Source of the DNA: Mucilaginibacter sp. JRF
GTDB lineage: Bacteria > Bacteroidota > Bacteroidia > Sphingobacteriales > Sphingobacteriaceae
NCBI RefSeq assembly: GCF_015223065.1
Contig: NZ_JADFBY010000001.1
Location: 558,001-622,000, forward strand
Reading direction: 5' to 3'
Length of the DNA stretch: 64,000 nt
This document shows positions 27,421 to 36,354 of this stretch, piece by piece. Each line of letters begins with the position of its first letter. Within the stretch, counting starts at the first letter, position 1. Position numbers and translations under genes: made by a program. The notes under the pieces were generated by a model that worked only from the letters and a program-made list of their open reading frames with translations, had not been told where the DNA came from and did no database searches.

Positions 27421-28944
27421 ATGTCTGATGTTATTACCAAAACCGAAGTTGCGAAACGAAAAGAGTTAAAAACTATACAGCAACCGGCCTATGAATTCAA
27501 CAAGTGGACAAATATCGAAAAAGTGGCTTTTCGTGTAGCTTTTATCTTTTTTGGCTTATTTGCCATTCCGCTTGATATAGGATTTTACCAGTTTATCTGG
27601 AATATTGATTATTCGCATTTAACTTACAGAGAAATCAATGAGTCAATAGCGTTTTATAATCCACAGTTCATCAACATCTTTTCCGAAGGGGGCTTCTTCG
27701 GGTACGAAAGTTATGTAAACTGGCCCTTTGTGCTACTTATCGCTATAGCAGGCGCAGCTATTTGGACATCGCTCGACAGCAGGAGCAGGGATTACAACAA
27801 ATTGTATTATTGGGTAAGGGTATTAGTTTCTTACAGGGTTGCCTACGCGGCCATTGCCTGGGGTTACAAAAAGATATTTATTATGCAGATGCCTGCGGGT
27901 AATGAGGGTTTGTACAATACTGAATTTATCGACTTTTTCGCTAAGCGCCTTTACTGGGAAGCCATAGGCGTGGCCACCAAATATGAATTCTTCCTGGGCT
28001 TTGCAGAATTTATAGGCGGCTTTTTGCTGCTGTTCCGCAAAACAAGGGGCATCGGTGCTGCTGTTACTTTCGTGGTGTTTGGTAATATTGCCATAGCCAA
28101 CCATGCTTATGATATTGGCGAACAGGTGCCAAGTGCCGGTTTAGCGTTGCTATCGCTATTCCTGATGTGGTATGACTTGCCGGCCATCTGGAACTTAATC
28201 GTTAACCAAGTAAATACGCGGGTGGTACATTACTATCCGGTTTTTAAGCAAAAGTGGCAAAACTATATTCGCCTGGCGGTGAAATGGAGCGGTAACTTAG
28301 TTTATGTTATCCTGTTTTTTGCGCTGGAAGTTTACGGCTATACACACAATGACTTTTATAAACTGCCCAATACTCCCGGACTTGCAGGTAGTAAAGGTTA
28401 TTATAACGTTACCGAGTTTAAGTTGAACGGAAAAGTTGTGCCATATTCTCCTTTTGATTTAAAACGCTGGCAGGATGCAGCCTTCGAAGAATGGTCGTCA
28501 CTTAGTTTTAAGGTATACAACCGGCCTCAGCAGATTGAAATGTTTGCGGCAGGCAGCTACCCTCGTAACCATGAGGTGTACGATGGTAAATGGTATTTTG
28601 ACTGGCGCGGCGACGTGCGCCGGTTTGGAGATACCAAAAAACATAAGAAGTATGACCCAGCCAAACGGGATCTGAATATTACCTGGGAACTATCTGGTTT
28701 AGGCGGTCGCCAATATTATTATTACAAGGCCGATACAATCAATCACGTACTGCATCTTGTTAATAAAAATAAAGCCCACCGTGACCAAACACAAGAATTG
28801 CACTATAGCCGTCCGACCAAAGACAGAGTAATATTGTGGGGCAGAAATGAGTTCAAGGATTCCATATACGTAGTGCTTGACCGTACGCATCAGCATTACC
28901 CAATTAAAAATGGCCGAAATGCTAATTTATCATATACGCCTTAA
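27421..28944 (+). CDS. Polytopic membrane protein, paralogue 3 of 3
   Basis: A 507-residue third copy, 11 nt after the second. It shares NIEKVAFRVAFIFFG, QMP, FLGFAEFIGGFLLLFRK, GNIAIANHAYDIGEQV and the soluble domain EFKLNGKVVPYSPFDLKRWQDAAFEEW, but carries an extra insertion of about 35 residues (charged, with a Trp-rich YDGKWYFDWRGD). It has no Cys and four internal Met. Conserved N-H/F-x-Y-D-x-G around the membrane segment in all three may be a functional site. It ends the operon. Confidence 0.8.
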   Translation: MSDVITKTEVAKRKELKTIQQPAYEFNKWTNIEKVAFRVAFIFFGLFAIPLDIGFYQFIWNIDYSHLTYREINESIAFYNPQFINIFSEGGFFGYESYVNWPFVLLIAIAGAAIWTSLDSRSRDYNKLYYWVRVLVSYRVAYAAIAWGYKKIFIMQMPAGNEGLYNTEFIDFFAKRLYWEAIGVATKYEFFLGFAEFIGGFLLLFRKTRGIGAAVTFVVFGNIAIANHAYDIGEQVPSAGLALLSLFLMWYDLPAIWNLIVNQVNTRVVHYYPVFKQKWQNYIRLAVKWSGNLVYVILFFALEVYGYTHNDFYKLPNTPGLAGSKGYYNVTEFKLNGKVVPYSPFDLKRWQDAAFEEWSSLSFKVYNRPQQIEMFAAGSYPRNHEVYDGKWYFDWRGDVRRFGDTKKHKKYDPAKRDLNITWELSGLGGRQYYYYKADTINHVLHLVNKNKAHRDQTQELHYSRPTKDRVILWGRNEFKDSIYVVLDRTHQHYPIKNGRNANLSYTP

Positions 28945-28993
28945 AGTGTAGTATTGATCTAAAATAACTCTTGGTATACATTTATTAGTTACC

Positions 28994-29014
28994 CGATCGC
29001 AAAACCCTCGATCG
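28994..29014. terminator. Weak hairpin after the susCD operon
   Basis: CGATCG (28994-28999) and CGATCG (29009-29014), each self-complementary, flank a 9-nt loop and are followed by AAGTTTT. This is a possible terminator, not strong. Confidence 0.3.
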
Positions 29015-29187
29015 AAGTTTTAAATACCGGGCTGGGATATAATTGTAATTAAAATTCCTTTTTAACAGCTTAAAAAGATCAAGATGAAAAATTTGGTCGG
29101 ATTGATCATTTTGGCGCTTAAAAATCAACTTATTAATGAAGATGAATTGATCTAATAACTGTAGTTAATCGCTCTCTTTAAATATAT

Positions 29188-32100
29188 TTAGCTATTGGGC
29201 AGGGTAAACAAAAACTCTGCCCCCTTGCCGAATTCGCTTTCCACCCAAATACTTCCGTTGTGCCTTTTGATGATCTCGGCGCTAAGATATAGCCCGATAC
29301 CGAACCCGCCGATATTTCTCATCTGGCTGTTTTCTACCCGGTAATAGCGATCGAAAAGCTTTTGCTGATCTTCCGGTTTAATGCCCATTCCGTTATCTCG
29401 AACACCGATGATTGCTTCCTTACCATTGTTGTTTATATCAATATTTACATCATTACCATTGGGCGAGTATTTGATGGCATTACTGATCAGGTTGAAAATT
29501 ACTGAACTGATCTTGTCCCTGTCGGCATTAACAGTGATGGTATTGATACCTGAAAGTATTATTTGATGGGAAGTAAAGCTTGATCTGATCTCCTCGACTG
29601 TTTCTTCAACCAGCGCTGATAGATCAAAATTGGTTTTATTGAGATGTATCTTCCCTGCTTCAAAACGCGATACATGCAAAAATCCGGTAATAAGGTTGGT
29701 CATTTTACCTATCTGCGCATTTACCTTATCCAGCTTTTCTTTCGCGAAATTGTCATCATTACGCCGGGCGTTTACCTGTAATAACTGCGTATATCCCTTT
29801 AATGATGTTAACGGAGTTTTTAATTCATGGCTCACCATGCCGATGAAATCATCCTTACGCTGGCTGTCTTCTTTAGATTCAGTGATATCCAGTATAGTAC
29901 CGATCACGCCTGCTACTTCTCCCTGCTTATCCAGTTCAACTTTACCGGTGGAGTTCAGCCAGCGGCGTTTGCTCCCGTCAAATGGTTGTATCTGGTAATC
30001 TTCGCTAAATCTGCCTTTGGTATCAACGGCATCCTGTATCGCCTTTACAAAACGATCACGGTGTTCAGGCACAACTACATCCAGGGTAGCGTTAAAAGAT
30101 AGATCGGTACCTAAAGGAATGCCATGTATACTCCTGGCAATATCAGAAACGAATAGATTATCGGTACCCCAATCCGTTCTCCAGGTACCCAGGTTTGCCG
30201 CTTCCAACGATAGCTTTAACGTGTCTGTCACCTTGGCTAATTCCTGGTGCGCGATAACCTGCCCGGTAACGTCTGCCGCTACGGCGATCAGCCCCGTAAT
30301 GAGTTGATCTTCGTTGCGCAAGGGCTCAATAGTGAGGTGTATATAGGTTATTTCTTCTTTACCTGATTTGGTCAACCTAACAGGCTGATCGGTTGATACG
30401 AAGCGTTCTCCGGTTTCGTAAACGTTCTTCATTATCTCGGTAAAGCCCTGCTGTTTCAATACCGGTAATAACTCTAAAAGTGGCCTGCCAAATGATTCGG
30501 GTGCTGTAAAGCCCCAGTATTGCAGCATGCGGTTATTTGCAAACTCTATAATATGTTCCGGAGTTCTGTAGATCGATATGGCTACCGGCGCTTCGGTAAG
30601 CAGACTGCGTAATTGCTGCTCGGCATGTGTCCGGGTTTTACTGATCTTGATCTGTGCGCGAATCTTCGTCAATAACTCAGCGGCCGAGAAAGGTTTAACC
30701 AGGTAATCATCCGCTCCGGCTTCCAAACCATCTATCCGGGCTTCCTCACCGGCACGTGCGGAAAGGAATATAACCGGCAAGCGCTGCGTATCGGTCGATT
30801 TTCGTAAATGTTCAAGCATGGCCTTACCATCCATAACCGGCATCATAATATCACTCAGCACCAGGTCGGGCTTTTGCTCGTGTATTTTATTCAATGCATC
30901 GGCACCATTCATCGCTATTACAGTTGTGAAATAGGGTTCAAGCAGACGATTAAGATATGCCCGCATATCCGCGTTATCATCAACAATCAGTATGCGGGTT
31001 TCTTTAGATATGGTAAAATCCTGATGGGCGGTTATACTGCCCGGTGCGGAGCCATTGGTGCCGGAGTGCTGCGACTGTGTTTCTTCCTGTAAAAGACTGA
31101 ATGCTTCCTGTATAAACGCCCCCTTGAGCGCGCTCGAATCAATTTCTTTGGCAACTTCCAATACATGATCCTGTGGCAGGTGAGTTTTTCCCAAAGGTAT
31201 CTTCACTGTAAAGATACTTCCTGCTCCTTCAGTACTTTCAACTGATATTTCACCGCCATGTAAATGAACCAGCTCATGTACAAGTGAAAGCCCGATACCG
31301 CTGCCTTCGTGGGTTCGCCCTGCCGAATTTTCGACACGATGAAAACGCTCGAACATATGCGGTAGTTCTTTTTCAGGAATACCTACGCCGGTATCTTTAA
31401 CCTGGAGAACAACGTGCTTATTTTCCTGAAATAAAGTAACGCCGATAATGCCTTGTAAGGTGTATTTGAAAGCGTTCGATAATAAGTTAAGCACAATCTT
31501 TTCCCACATCTGGCGGTCAACATAGGCGGGGGTATCCAGTTGTCCGGTGTGAACATCGAGCTGCATGCCCGCTTTTTCAATGATCGAACGGAAACTACTT
31601 GCCAGATCGGTGGTCAGTACCGGCAGATCGGCCTGCTGATAAGCCGCCTGCGTACGCCCTGCTTCAACACGGCTGTAATCAAGCAGGTTATTTACCAGCT
31701 TTAACAGGCGCAGGGCATTACGATGGGTTGATTCTATGGGTGCCTTGATATCTTCACTTAAGGTAGCTCGGTTAAGCAGATCTTCTAAAGGGCCGAGCAT
31801 CAGTGTAAGCGGGGTACGAAACTCATGGCTCACATTGCTAAAGAACGCCGTTTTTGAACGATCTATTTCCGCTAACGCTTCCGCTCTTTTTTGTTCCTGC
31901 TCATAAGCGTAAATGTTTGAAACAGCTGTGTTATAAGTGTTGCCCAACAGTTCGTAAAAGGCAATGTAATCTTTATCCAACGCACGGCGCGAACTTACAC
32001 CGGCCGCTAAAAAACCGAAAGGCTCATCCTGCCCTGAAATATGGATAGGCAATAAAACAGCGGTGTGAGGTGTTTCGGGATAAGGGGCACAGCTAAAGCT

Positions 32101-32898
32101 CCCGAAACGCTCAGCAAGGTTGTTGATCACCAGGGGCTCTTTGCTATCTATCAATGCGGTAAATGGCCATGAGCTATTATTTTCGGCCGAAAGATCAATT
32201 GTGCTTACGCCGAGTTGCAAAGCTTCAATAATACCCGAGGCGCTCAGCAGTTCAGCTTTGCCATCGTTGGCGTTATATTTATAGATGAGCACAAAGGGCA
32301 GGTCATTCAAAAATTCGGCATACTTGCCCTCGGTTTCCTGCCCCATTTCTTCAACACTTTTGGCCTTGCCGATAGCGGCGCCAAGGTCGCGCAGTACCTG
32401 CGTTCGCCTGGCGCTCAGCATTTTGTCGGTTGTTTCGGTAATAGGGTGGAATATACCGCCAACACCGCCCGACTCATCACGAATAGGCGCGAAAGAAAAG
32501 GTCATGAAGGCTTCTTCCAGATACCCGTAACGCTCCAAAAACATCTGCTGATCTTTAATGTAGGTACCTTCTCCATGTTGCCCACGGGTAAATTTATCGC
32601 CCACAACCTCAAGAGCAGATGCCCAGCAGATACGGAAATTCATACCCATTGATTGCGGGTGCATGGCTCCGCAAATAGGGCGGTAGCTGTCATTGTATAT
32701 CTGTATGGTTTCCTCTCCCCAGGCAATCAGGATCGGGAAGGTAGATGACAGGCACAGACTTACAGATGTTCTTAAACTTTGTGGCCAGCTTTCAATTGGT
32801 CCTAATGCTGTTTTTGACCAGTCCATTGAACGGATGAGCTTACCCATTTCACCGCCGCCTGAAAGAAATTGTTCTGTACTCTCCGTGTATGCTTCCAT
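29188..32898 (-). CDS. Hybrid sensor histidine kinase/response regulator
   Basis: A 1236-residue single-polypeptide phosphorelay. In order: PAS-like domain (about 20-155), GAF-like domain (about 190-330), HisKA with His358 (NVSHEFRTPL), HATPase (NLLSNAFKYT, GVGIP, GSGIGLSL), receiver with Asp683 (LVLSDIMMPVMDG), two PAS domains (about 765-885 and 890-1010), then a second HisKA with His1024 (MVSHELKTPL) and HATPase (NLISNAIKYS, GFGIGLYL). There is no membrane segment, so it senses cytoplasmic cues. No DNA-binding output partner is adjacent. Confidence 0.92.
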   Translation of the reverse strand: MEAYTESTEQFLSGGGEMGKLIRSMDWSKTALGPIESWPQSLRTSVSLCLSSTFPILIAWGEETIQIYNDSYRPICGAMHPQSMGMNFRICWASALEVVGDKFTRGQHGEGTYIKDQQMFLERYGYLEEAFMTFSFAPIRDESGGVGGIFHPITETTDKMLSARRTQVLRDLGAAIGKAKSVEEMGQETEGKYAEFLNDLPFVLIYKYNANDGKAELLSASGIIEALQLGVSTIDLSAENNSSWPFTALIDSKEPLVINNLAERFGSFSCAPYPETPHTAVLLPIHISGQDEPFGFLAAGVSSRRALDKDYIAFYELLGNTYNTAVSNIYAYEQEQKRAEALAEIDRSKTAFFSNVSHEFRTPLTLMLGPLEDLLNRATLSEDIKAPIESTHRNALRLLKLVNNLLDYSRVEAGRTQAAYQQADLPVLTTDLASSFRSIIEKAGMQLDVHTGQLDTPAYVDRQMWEKIVLNLLSNAFKYTLQGIIGVTLFQENKHVVLQVKDTGVGIPEKELPHMFERFHRVENSAGRTHEGSGIGLSLVHELVHLHGGEISVESTEGAGSIFTVKIPLGKTHLPQDHVLEVAKEIDSSALKGAFIQEAFSLLQEETQSQHSGTNGSAPGSITAHQDFTISKETRILIVDDNADMRAYLNRLLEPYFTTVIAMNGADALNKIHEQKPDLVLSDIMMPVMDGKAMLEHLRKSTDTQRLPVIFLSARAGEEARIDGLEAGADDYLVKPFSAAELLTKIRAQIKISKTRTHAEQQLRSLLTEAPVAISIYRTPEHIIEFANNRMLQYWGFTAPESFGRPLLELLPVLKQQGFTEIMKNVYETGERFVSTDQPVRLTKSGKEEITYIHLTIEPLRNEDQLITGLIAVAADVTGQVIAHQELAKVTDTLKLSLEAANLGTWRTDWGTDNLFVSDIARSIHGIPLGTDLSFNATLDVVVPEHRDRFVKAIQDAVDTKGRFSEDYQIQPFDGSKRRWLNSTGKVELDKQGEVAGVIGTILDITESKEDSQRKDDFIGMVSHELKTPLTSLKGYTQLLQVNARRNDDNFAKEKLDKVNAQIGKMTNLITGFLHVSRFEAGKIHLNKTNFDLSALVEETVEEIRSSFTSHQIILSGINTITVNADRDKISSVIFNLISNAIKYSPNGNDVNIDINNNGKEAIIGVRDNGMGIKPEDQQKLFDRYYRVENSQMRNIGGFGIGLYLSAEIIKRHNGSIWVESEFGKGAEFLFTLPNS

Positions 32899-33177
32899 CT
32901 ACCGATTTAACTGTAATAAGTGACCAATAAAGGTAATAATTTATAGTAATCACAATAGAGCATAAATAGCCATACGGCAAATATTAAAGAATGCAAATCC
33001 GGATGGATAAACATCCGTTAAAATGAACCTTTAACACGCCGATTTTCTTGACTTCGATAAAATTAATCGATGTCAAAAATTAAAGATTACGATCAAAGTA
33101 TATAATACAGAAAGAGAGATAAATAAAATCAGGTATTTAGACATGTTCGGTATAATTGGTGACCTAATGTAATGAAG

Positions 33178-33490
33178 TTAACAACCGGATATGTGGTGAG
33201 AAAGCAGGTTGTTACCAAATTGCCCCTGCGTTGCTAATAATCTATTGTATACCTTATTCATTTGGAATGCTCGCAAGCCAGTGACGAACCATGAGTACAA
33301 AAGAATAAATGGCCGCAAGCTATAGCTTAGTAACTTTTGATGATCTTTAGGTGATTTTTTGTTATTGAATTTGATAAACAAAAGAAGTGTCCGCAATTTC
33401 TTAAGTGCAGCGATGATATAAGAGATCGGCGCACATGGTAGGGGGAGTAAGTGATATCGGTTAAGTGATTTGGGATAAGCAAACGGCAGC
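33178..33490 (-). pseudogene. Possible remnant open frame in a 690-base gap
   Basis: The 32899-33590 gap holds no complete gene. On the minus strand a frame stays open for about 104 codons from a stop near 33492 to TAA at 33178, with no ATG at its 5' end. The translation looks protein-like (SLRPFILLYSWF, RAFQMNKVYNRLLATQGQ) but I recognise no family. It may be the 3' remnant of a gene, or chance. Upstream bases to 32899 are the kinase promoter region. Confidence 0.2.
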
Positions 33491-33538
33491 TAACAGATTA
33501 TCGGTGTTCAATATTCAATAACTATTATGATAGCTCAT

Positions 33539-33570
33539 AAAAAAGCCCCTAATGATAATCATCAGAGGCT
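33539..33570 (-). terminator. Intrinsic terminator of the outer-membrane barrel gene
   Basis: On the minus strand, AGCCTCTGATGAT pairs imperfectly with ATCATTAGGGGCT and is followed by TTTTTT. It lies about 20 nt past the barrel gene stop. Confidence 0.7.
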
Positions 33571-33590
33571 GATATATTTAGTTCTTTTAA

Positions 33591-34172
33591 TTATTGCACG
33601 TCGCCCTTAACCTTGTTCGCTGTGCTTTTACCTGGCAGATAAATTTGCAATCCGAATGAAAGATTCAAATTGCTTTGGAAACCAGCATTGCCAAATCCGG
33701 TAAGACCATTGAACTTAAGTAACGTTTCCAGGCCAATGTTAGGGGTAATGAAGTAAGCAAAACCAGGACCAACACCAAAGTTAAATCCGTTGGTATTTCC
33801 ACCACCATCACTAACATTAATACCGCCGACGCCTGCTGTTCCTTCGGCAAAAAATCTTCCGTGACGCAGCACCTCTACATCTTTGCCGGTATAGTAACGT
33901 CCTAATCCGCCTACACCATAGCTTGTTGTCGTGCTGGTATTCTTTGCAGTTTGCAAGCCGAAGTTCAGGTAACCACCAACAGCGATATTATCTTGAACAA
34001 ACCACGCGGCTTTGGGGGTAATATCGATGCTAAACACCTTGGAATCATCCAGCCCCAGGCTAAGGTCCGCAAAGTTACCGCCGACAAATACATTGCCTTT
34101 TTGTATTTGAGCATTCGCATTAAAACCAAATGCCATCAATACCATACTTGTAATCAGAGTAAATTTTTTCAT
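33591..34172 (-). CDS. Outer-membrane beta-barrel protein
   Basis: A 193-residue exported protein with a signal peptide MKKFTLITSMVLMAFGFNANAQ. The rest is alternating barrel strands (VFVGGNFADLSLG, AAWFVQDNIAVGGYLNFGL, SFGLQIYLPG) of the small OmpA/OmpW-like eight-strand type common in Bacteroidota. It is a single-gene unit with its own terminator. The specific role is not evident. Confidence 0.85.
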   Translation of the reverse strand: MKKFTLITSMVLMAFGFNANAQIQKGNVFVGGNFADLSLGLDDSKVFSIDITPKAAWFVQDNIAVGGYLNFGLQTAKNTSTTTSYGVGGLGRYYTGKDVEVLRHGRFFAEGTAGVGGINVSDGGGNTNGFNFGVGPGFAYFITPNIGLETLLKFNGLTGFGNAGFQSNLNLSFGLQIYLPGKSTANKVKGDVQ

Positions 34173-34381
34173 AATAAATGTAGTTTGTGTTATTTGGTTG
34201 GTAGATGTTCAATATTCAAGCCATAAATAATAATTGAAAATATTGTTGCTATCGCTGGTATGAGTATGCGAGCACTTATTGGTCAATAATCGGTGCAAGA
34301 TTATTCAATTGACAAAAATCCACCTAACGATATAAAGTCGCTTTGAAACTATTAAAATAACCGCTACATTGCCGGCATACT

Positions 34382-34465
34382 TGCACGGGGTGCTTTTGCT
34401 GAAAAGCAAGGCTGAGATGATACCCGATAAACCTGATACGGATAATACCGGCGTAGGGATGCATG
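34382..34465 (+). promoter_or_regulatory. TPP riboswitch (THI element)
   Basis: CACGGGGTGC, GGCTGAGATGATACCC, ACCTGATACGGATAATACCGGCGTAGGGATG: the full TPP aptamer consensus including CTGAGA and CTGATACGGATAATACC. It sits at the head of the plus-strand operon starting at 34582. TPP binding should reduce expression through the terminator that follows. Confidence 0.96.
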
Positions 34466-34513
34466 GCCGTTATTGTCTAATAAGCAGCATTCTATGCTGT
34501 CCATTCAATAGGA

Positions 34514-34565
34514 AAAAGCCTTGTTTCTGCTGCGCTCGCCGTGGCATGGAAGCAAGGCTTTTACA
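34514..34565 (+). terminator. Terminator of the TPP riboswitch expression platform
   Basis: AAAAGCCTTG and CAAGGCTTTT enclose a long loop and end in a T-rich stretch, about 20 nt before the first gene. It lies between the aptamer and the ATG at 34582. Confidence 0.65.
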
Positions 34566-34581
34566 TTAATACCTTTTGAGA

Positions 34582-35301
34582 ATGGAATTAAAACAAAATG
34601 GGGATTTCGGTCTGATGACCAGGAGCCTGACCAACTGGCAGGGACGCAAAGAGTGGTTTTTTAACCGCGAGCACACCGACACTTACGAACAATGGTACGA
34701 AGGACGCTATAAGCGCGCTGAGGTTTGGCAGAAAAAAGTGATGGCGCAGCTGCTGGGAAAAGATCCGAGGGTAAAAGAACTACTCGAATTCGGTTGCGGC
34801 ACCACGCGCTTTACCCGCTGGTGGCATGAGATCGGGATCGATGCCACAGGAGGCGATCTTTCGCCATTTATGTTGGGCCAGGCTGTTCATTTATTTCAGG
34901 GTGACCTGGTCAACGCGGATTCCCACTACATGCCCTTTAAAGACAATACTTTTGACGCGGTCGCTTTCATCACCACCTTTGAGTATTACCGTGATCCGGT
35001 AATGGTGATCCGCGAGGCGGCACGCGTAGGCCGTCATGGCATCGCCTTCGGTATGATGAACCGCAATTCTCCTAAAGTGCTCCGCCGCAGGGTGCAGCAG
35101 CTGTTCGGCAAGAACCCCTTTTATGTAACGGCAACATTTTATACGCCTAAGCTACTGATCGATAAGATCAATGAGGCATTGCAGGGGCGTAATTATTCCC
35201 TGGAATGGACCTGCACCGGCTTGCCCGAATGGTTCCCCGTGCAGCAGTGGAATGTGCCGGTTGGCGATTTCTTTGGTTTGTATGTCAAGTTCAACGATTA
35301 A
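34582..35301 (+). CDS. Class I SAM-dependent methyltransferase, TPP-regulated
   Basis: A 239-residue methyltransferase. The SAM-binding glycine loop LLEFGCGTTRFTRW is near residue 70, an acidic GGDLS follows, and NTFDAVAFITTFEYYRDP supplies the post-motif region. I chose ATG 34582 over the upstream TTG. It is the first gene after a TPP riboswitch, with a Trm112-like gene at the end of the same operon. Trm112 proteins activate methyltransferases in other domains of life, so the pair may act together. The substrate is unknown; no standard thiamine step uses such an enzyme. Confidence 0.85.
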   Translation: MELKQNGDFGLMTRSLTNWQGRKEWFFNREHTDTYEQWYEGRYKRAEVWQKKVMAQLLGKDPRVKELLEFGCGTTRFTRWWHEIGIDATGGDLSPFMLGQAVHLFQGDLVNADSHYMPFKDNTFDAVAFITTFEYYRDPVMVIREAARVGRHGIAFGMMNRNSPKVLRRRVQQLFGKNPFYVTATFYTPKLLIDKINEALQGRNYSLEWTCTGLPEWFPVQQWNVPVGDFFGLYVKFND

Positions 35302-35310
35302 ACTCGGACC

Positions 35311-36354
35311 ATGTCACAGTTCTCTGGAAAAATATCCGGCGGCGGTTTCGATGAACTCATCCTGCCACGCCTGGGGTTTGCCCGTTCCTATATCACACGT
35401 GGCCCTGCCTTTGGGGTAGACGTATCGGTCGTAGATATCGGCAACGGTATGGGGTTGGCCATGACCAGTGATCCGCTTTCACTCATTCCTTCATTAGGTA
35501 TGGCTGAGTCGGCTTGGCTGTCCGTACACCTGATGGCTAACGATATGGCGACAACCGGCCATTCACCAATGTACGCACAAATGGTGCTGAACCTGCCGCC
35601 GGGGCTGAGTGTTGAGGACTTTACCACGTACTGGGAGCATGTTCACCGCTACTGTAAAGCGATAGGTGTGGCCATCACCGGCGGACATACCGGCAGTATC
35701 GAAGGGCAAAACTCCACTATTGCAGGAGGAGGTACCATGTTGCTGACCGCGCCGCTGGATCAGATCATGGTCAGCGATCGGGCGAATGCCGGAGATGTCA
35801 TCATCGTCACCAAAGAGTGTGCACTATCGTCGGCAGCTATACTGGCCATGAGTTTCCCGGAAACGGTAAAGAACAGGCTCGGCAAAGAAGTTTATGATCA
35901 ATGTTGCGCGCTGTTTTATCAAACCTCCTCGTTGACGGATGCCCTCGCAGCAGTAGGTACCGGGCAGGTTACCGCCATGCACGATGTTACTGAAGGTGGC
36001 GTGTTGGGCGCTGTTTATGAAATGGCAGTTGCATCAGGCCTTGGTGTTCGTATCCGTAATGAGGATTTGCCTTCCGGGATCGCTCAGCAACGGGTGACCA
36101 CGCTATTCGGCATCGACGAACGCTTCTGTATAGGTGCCGGCGCAATGATCATCGCTGTAAGCCCGGGTAGTGAAAAACAGGTTTTATCAGCGCTCGCGGC
36201 CGAACAGATCAAAGGAACAGTGATCGGTGAATTTACTGACAAGGAGCAAGGATCACGACTGATTAACAATGGCCGCGAAGAACAGATGCCTTATTACGAA
36301 AAAGACCCGTATTGGGCAGCGTTTTTTGGTGCGTTAAAAAAAGGATGGACATAA
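35311..36354 (+). CDS. AIR synthase-related (PurM/HypE/ThiL superfamily) protein
   Basis: A 347-residue PurM-like ATP-binding protein. It has the N-terminal MANDMATTGHSPMYAQMVLNLP and ITGGHTGSIEG blocks typical of HypE and AIR synthase, and the C-terminal AMHDVTEGGVLGAVYEMAVASGLGV. Superfamily members phosphorylate or amidate substrates using ATP; ThiL, thiamine-monophosphate kinase, is a member. Given the TPP riboswitch it could be a divergent ThiL-like kinase. It is 9 nt past the methyltransferase and overlaps the next start (TAATG). Confidence 0.85.
   Translation: MSQFSGKISGGGFDELILPRLGFARSYITRGPAFGVDVSVVDIGNGMGLAMTSDPLSLIPSLGMAESAWLSVHLMANDMATTGHSPMYAQMVLNLPPGLSVEDFTTYWEHVHRYCKAIGVAITGGHTGSIEGQNSTIAGGGTMLLTAPLDQIMVSDRANAGDVIIVTKECALSSAAILAMSFPETVKNRLGKEVYDQCCALFYQTSSLTDALAAVGTGQVTAMHDVTEGGVLGAVYEMAVASGLGVRIRNEDLPSGIAQQRVTTLFGIDERFCIGAGAMIIAVSPGSEKQVLSALAAEQIKGTVIGEFTDKEQGSRLINNGREEQMPYYEKDPYWAAFFGALKKGWT

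Noticed and set aside
33178..33396. A complete small gene on the minus strand in the 33-kb gap
   Set aside because: The only start is TTG, and the frame stays open well upstream of it. A remnant is more likely; I listed it as such with low confidence.
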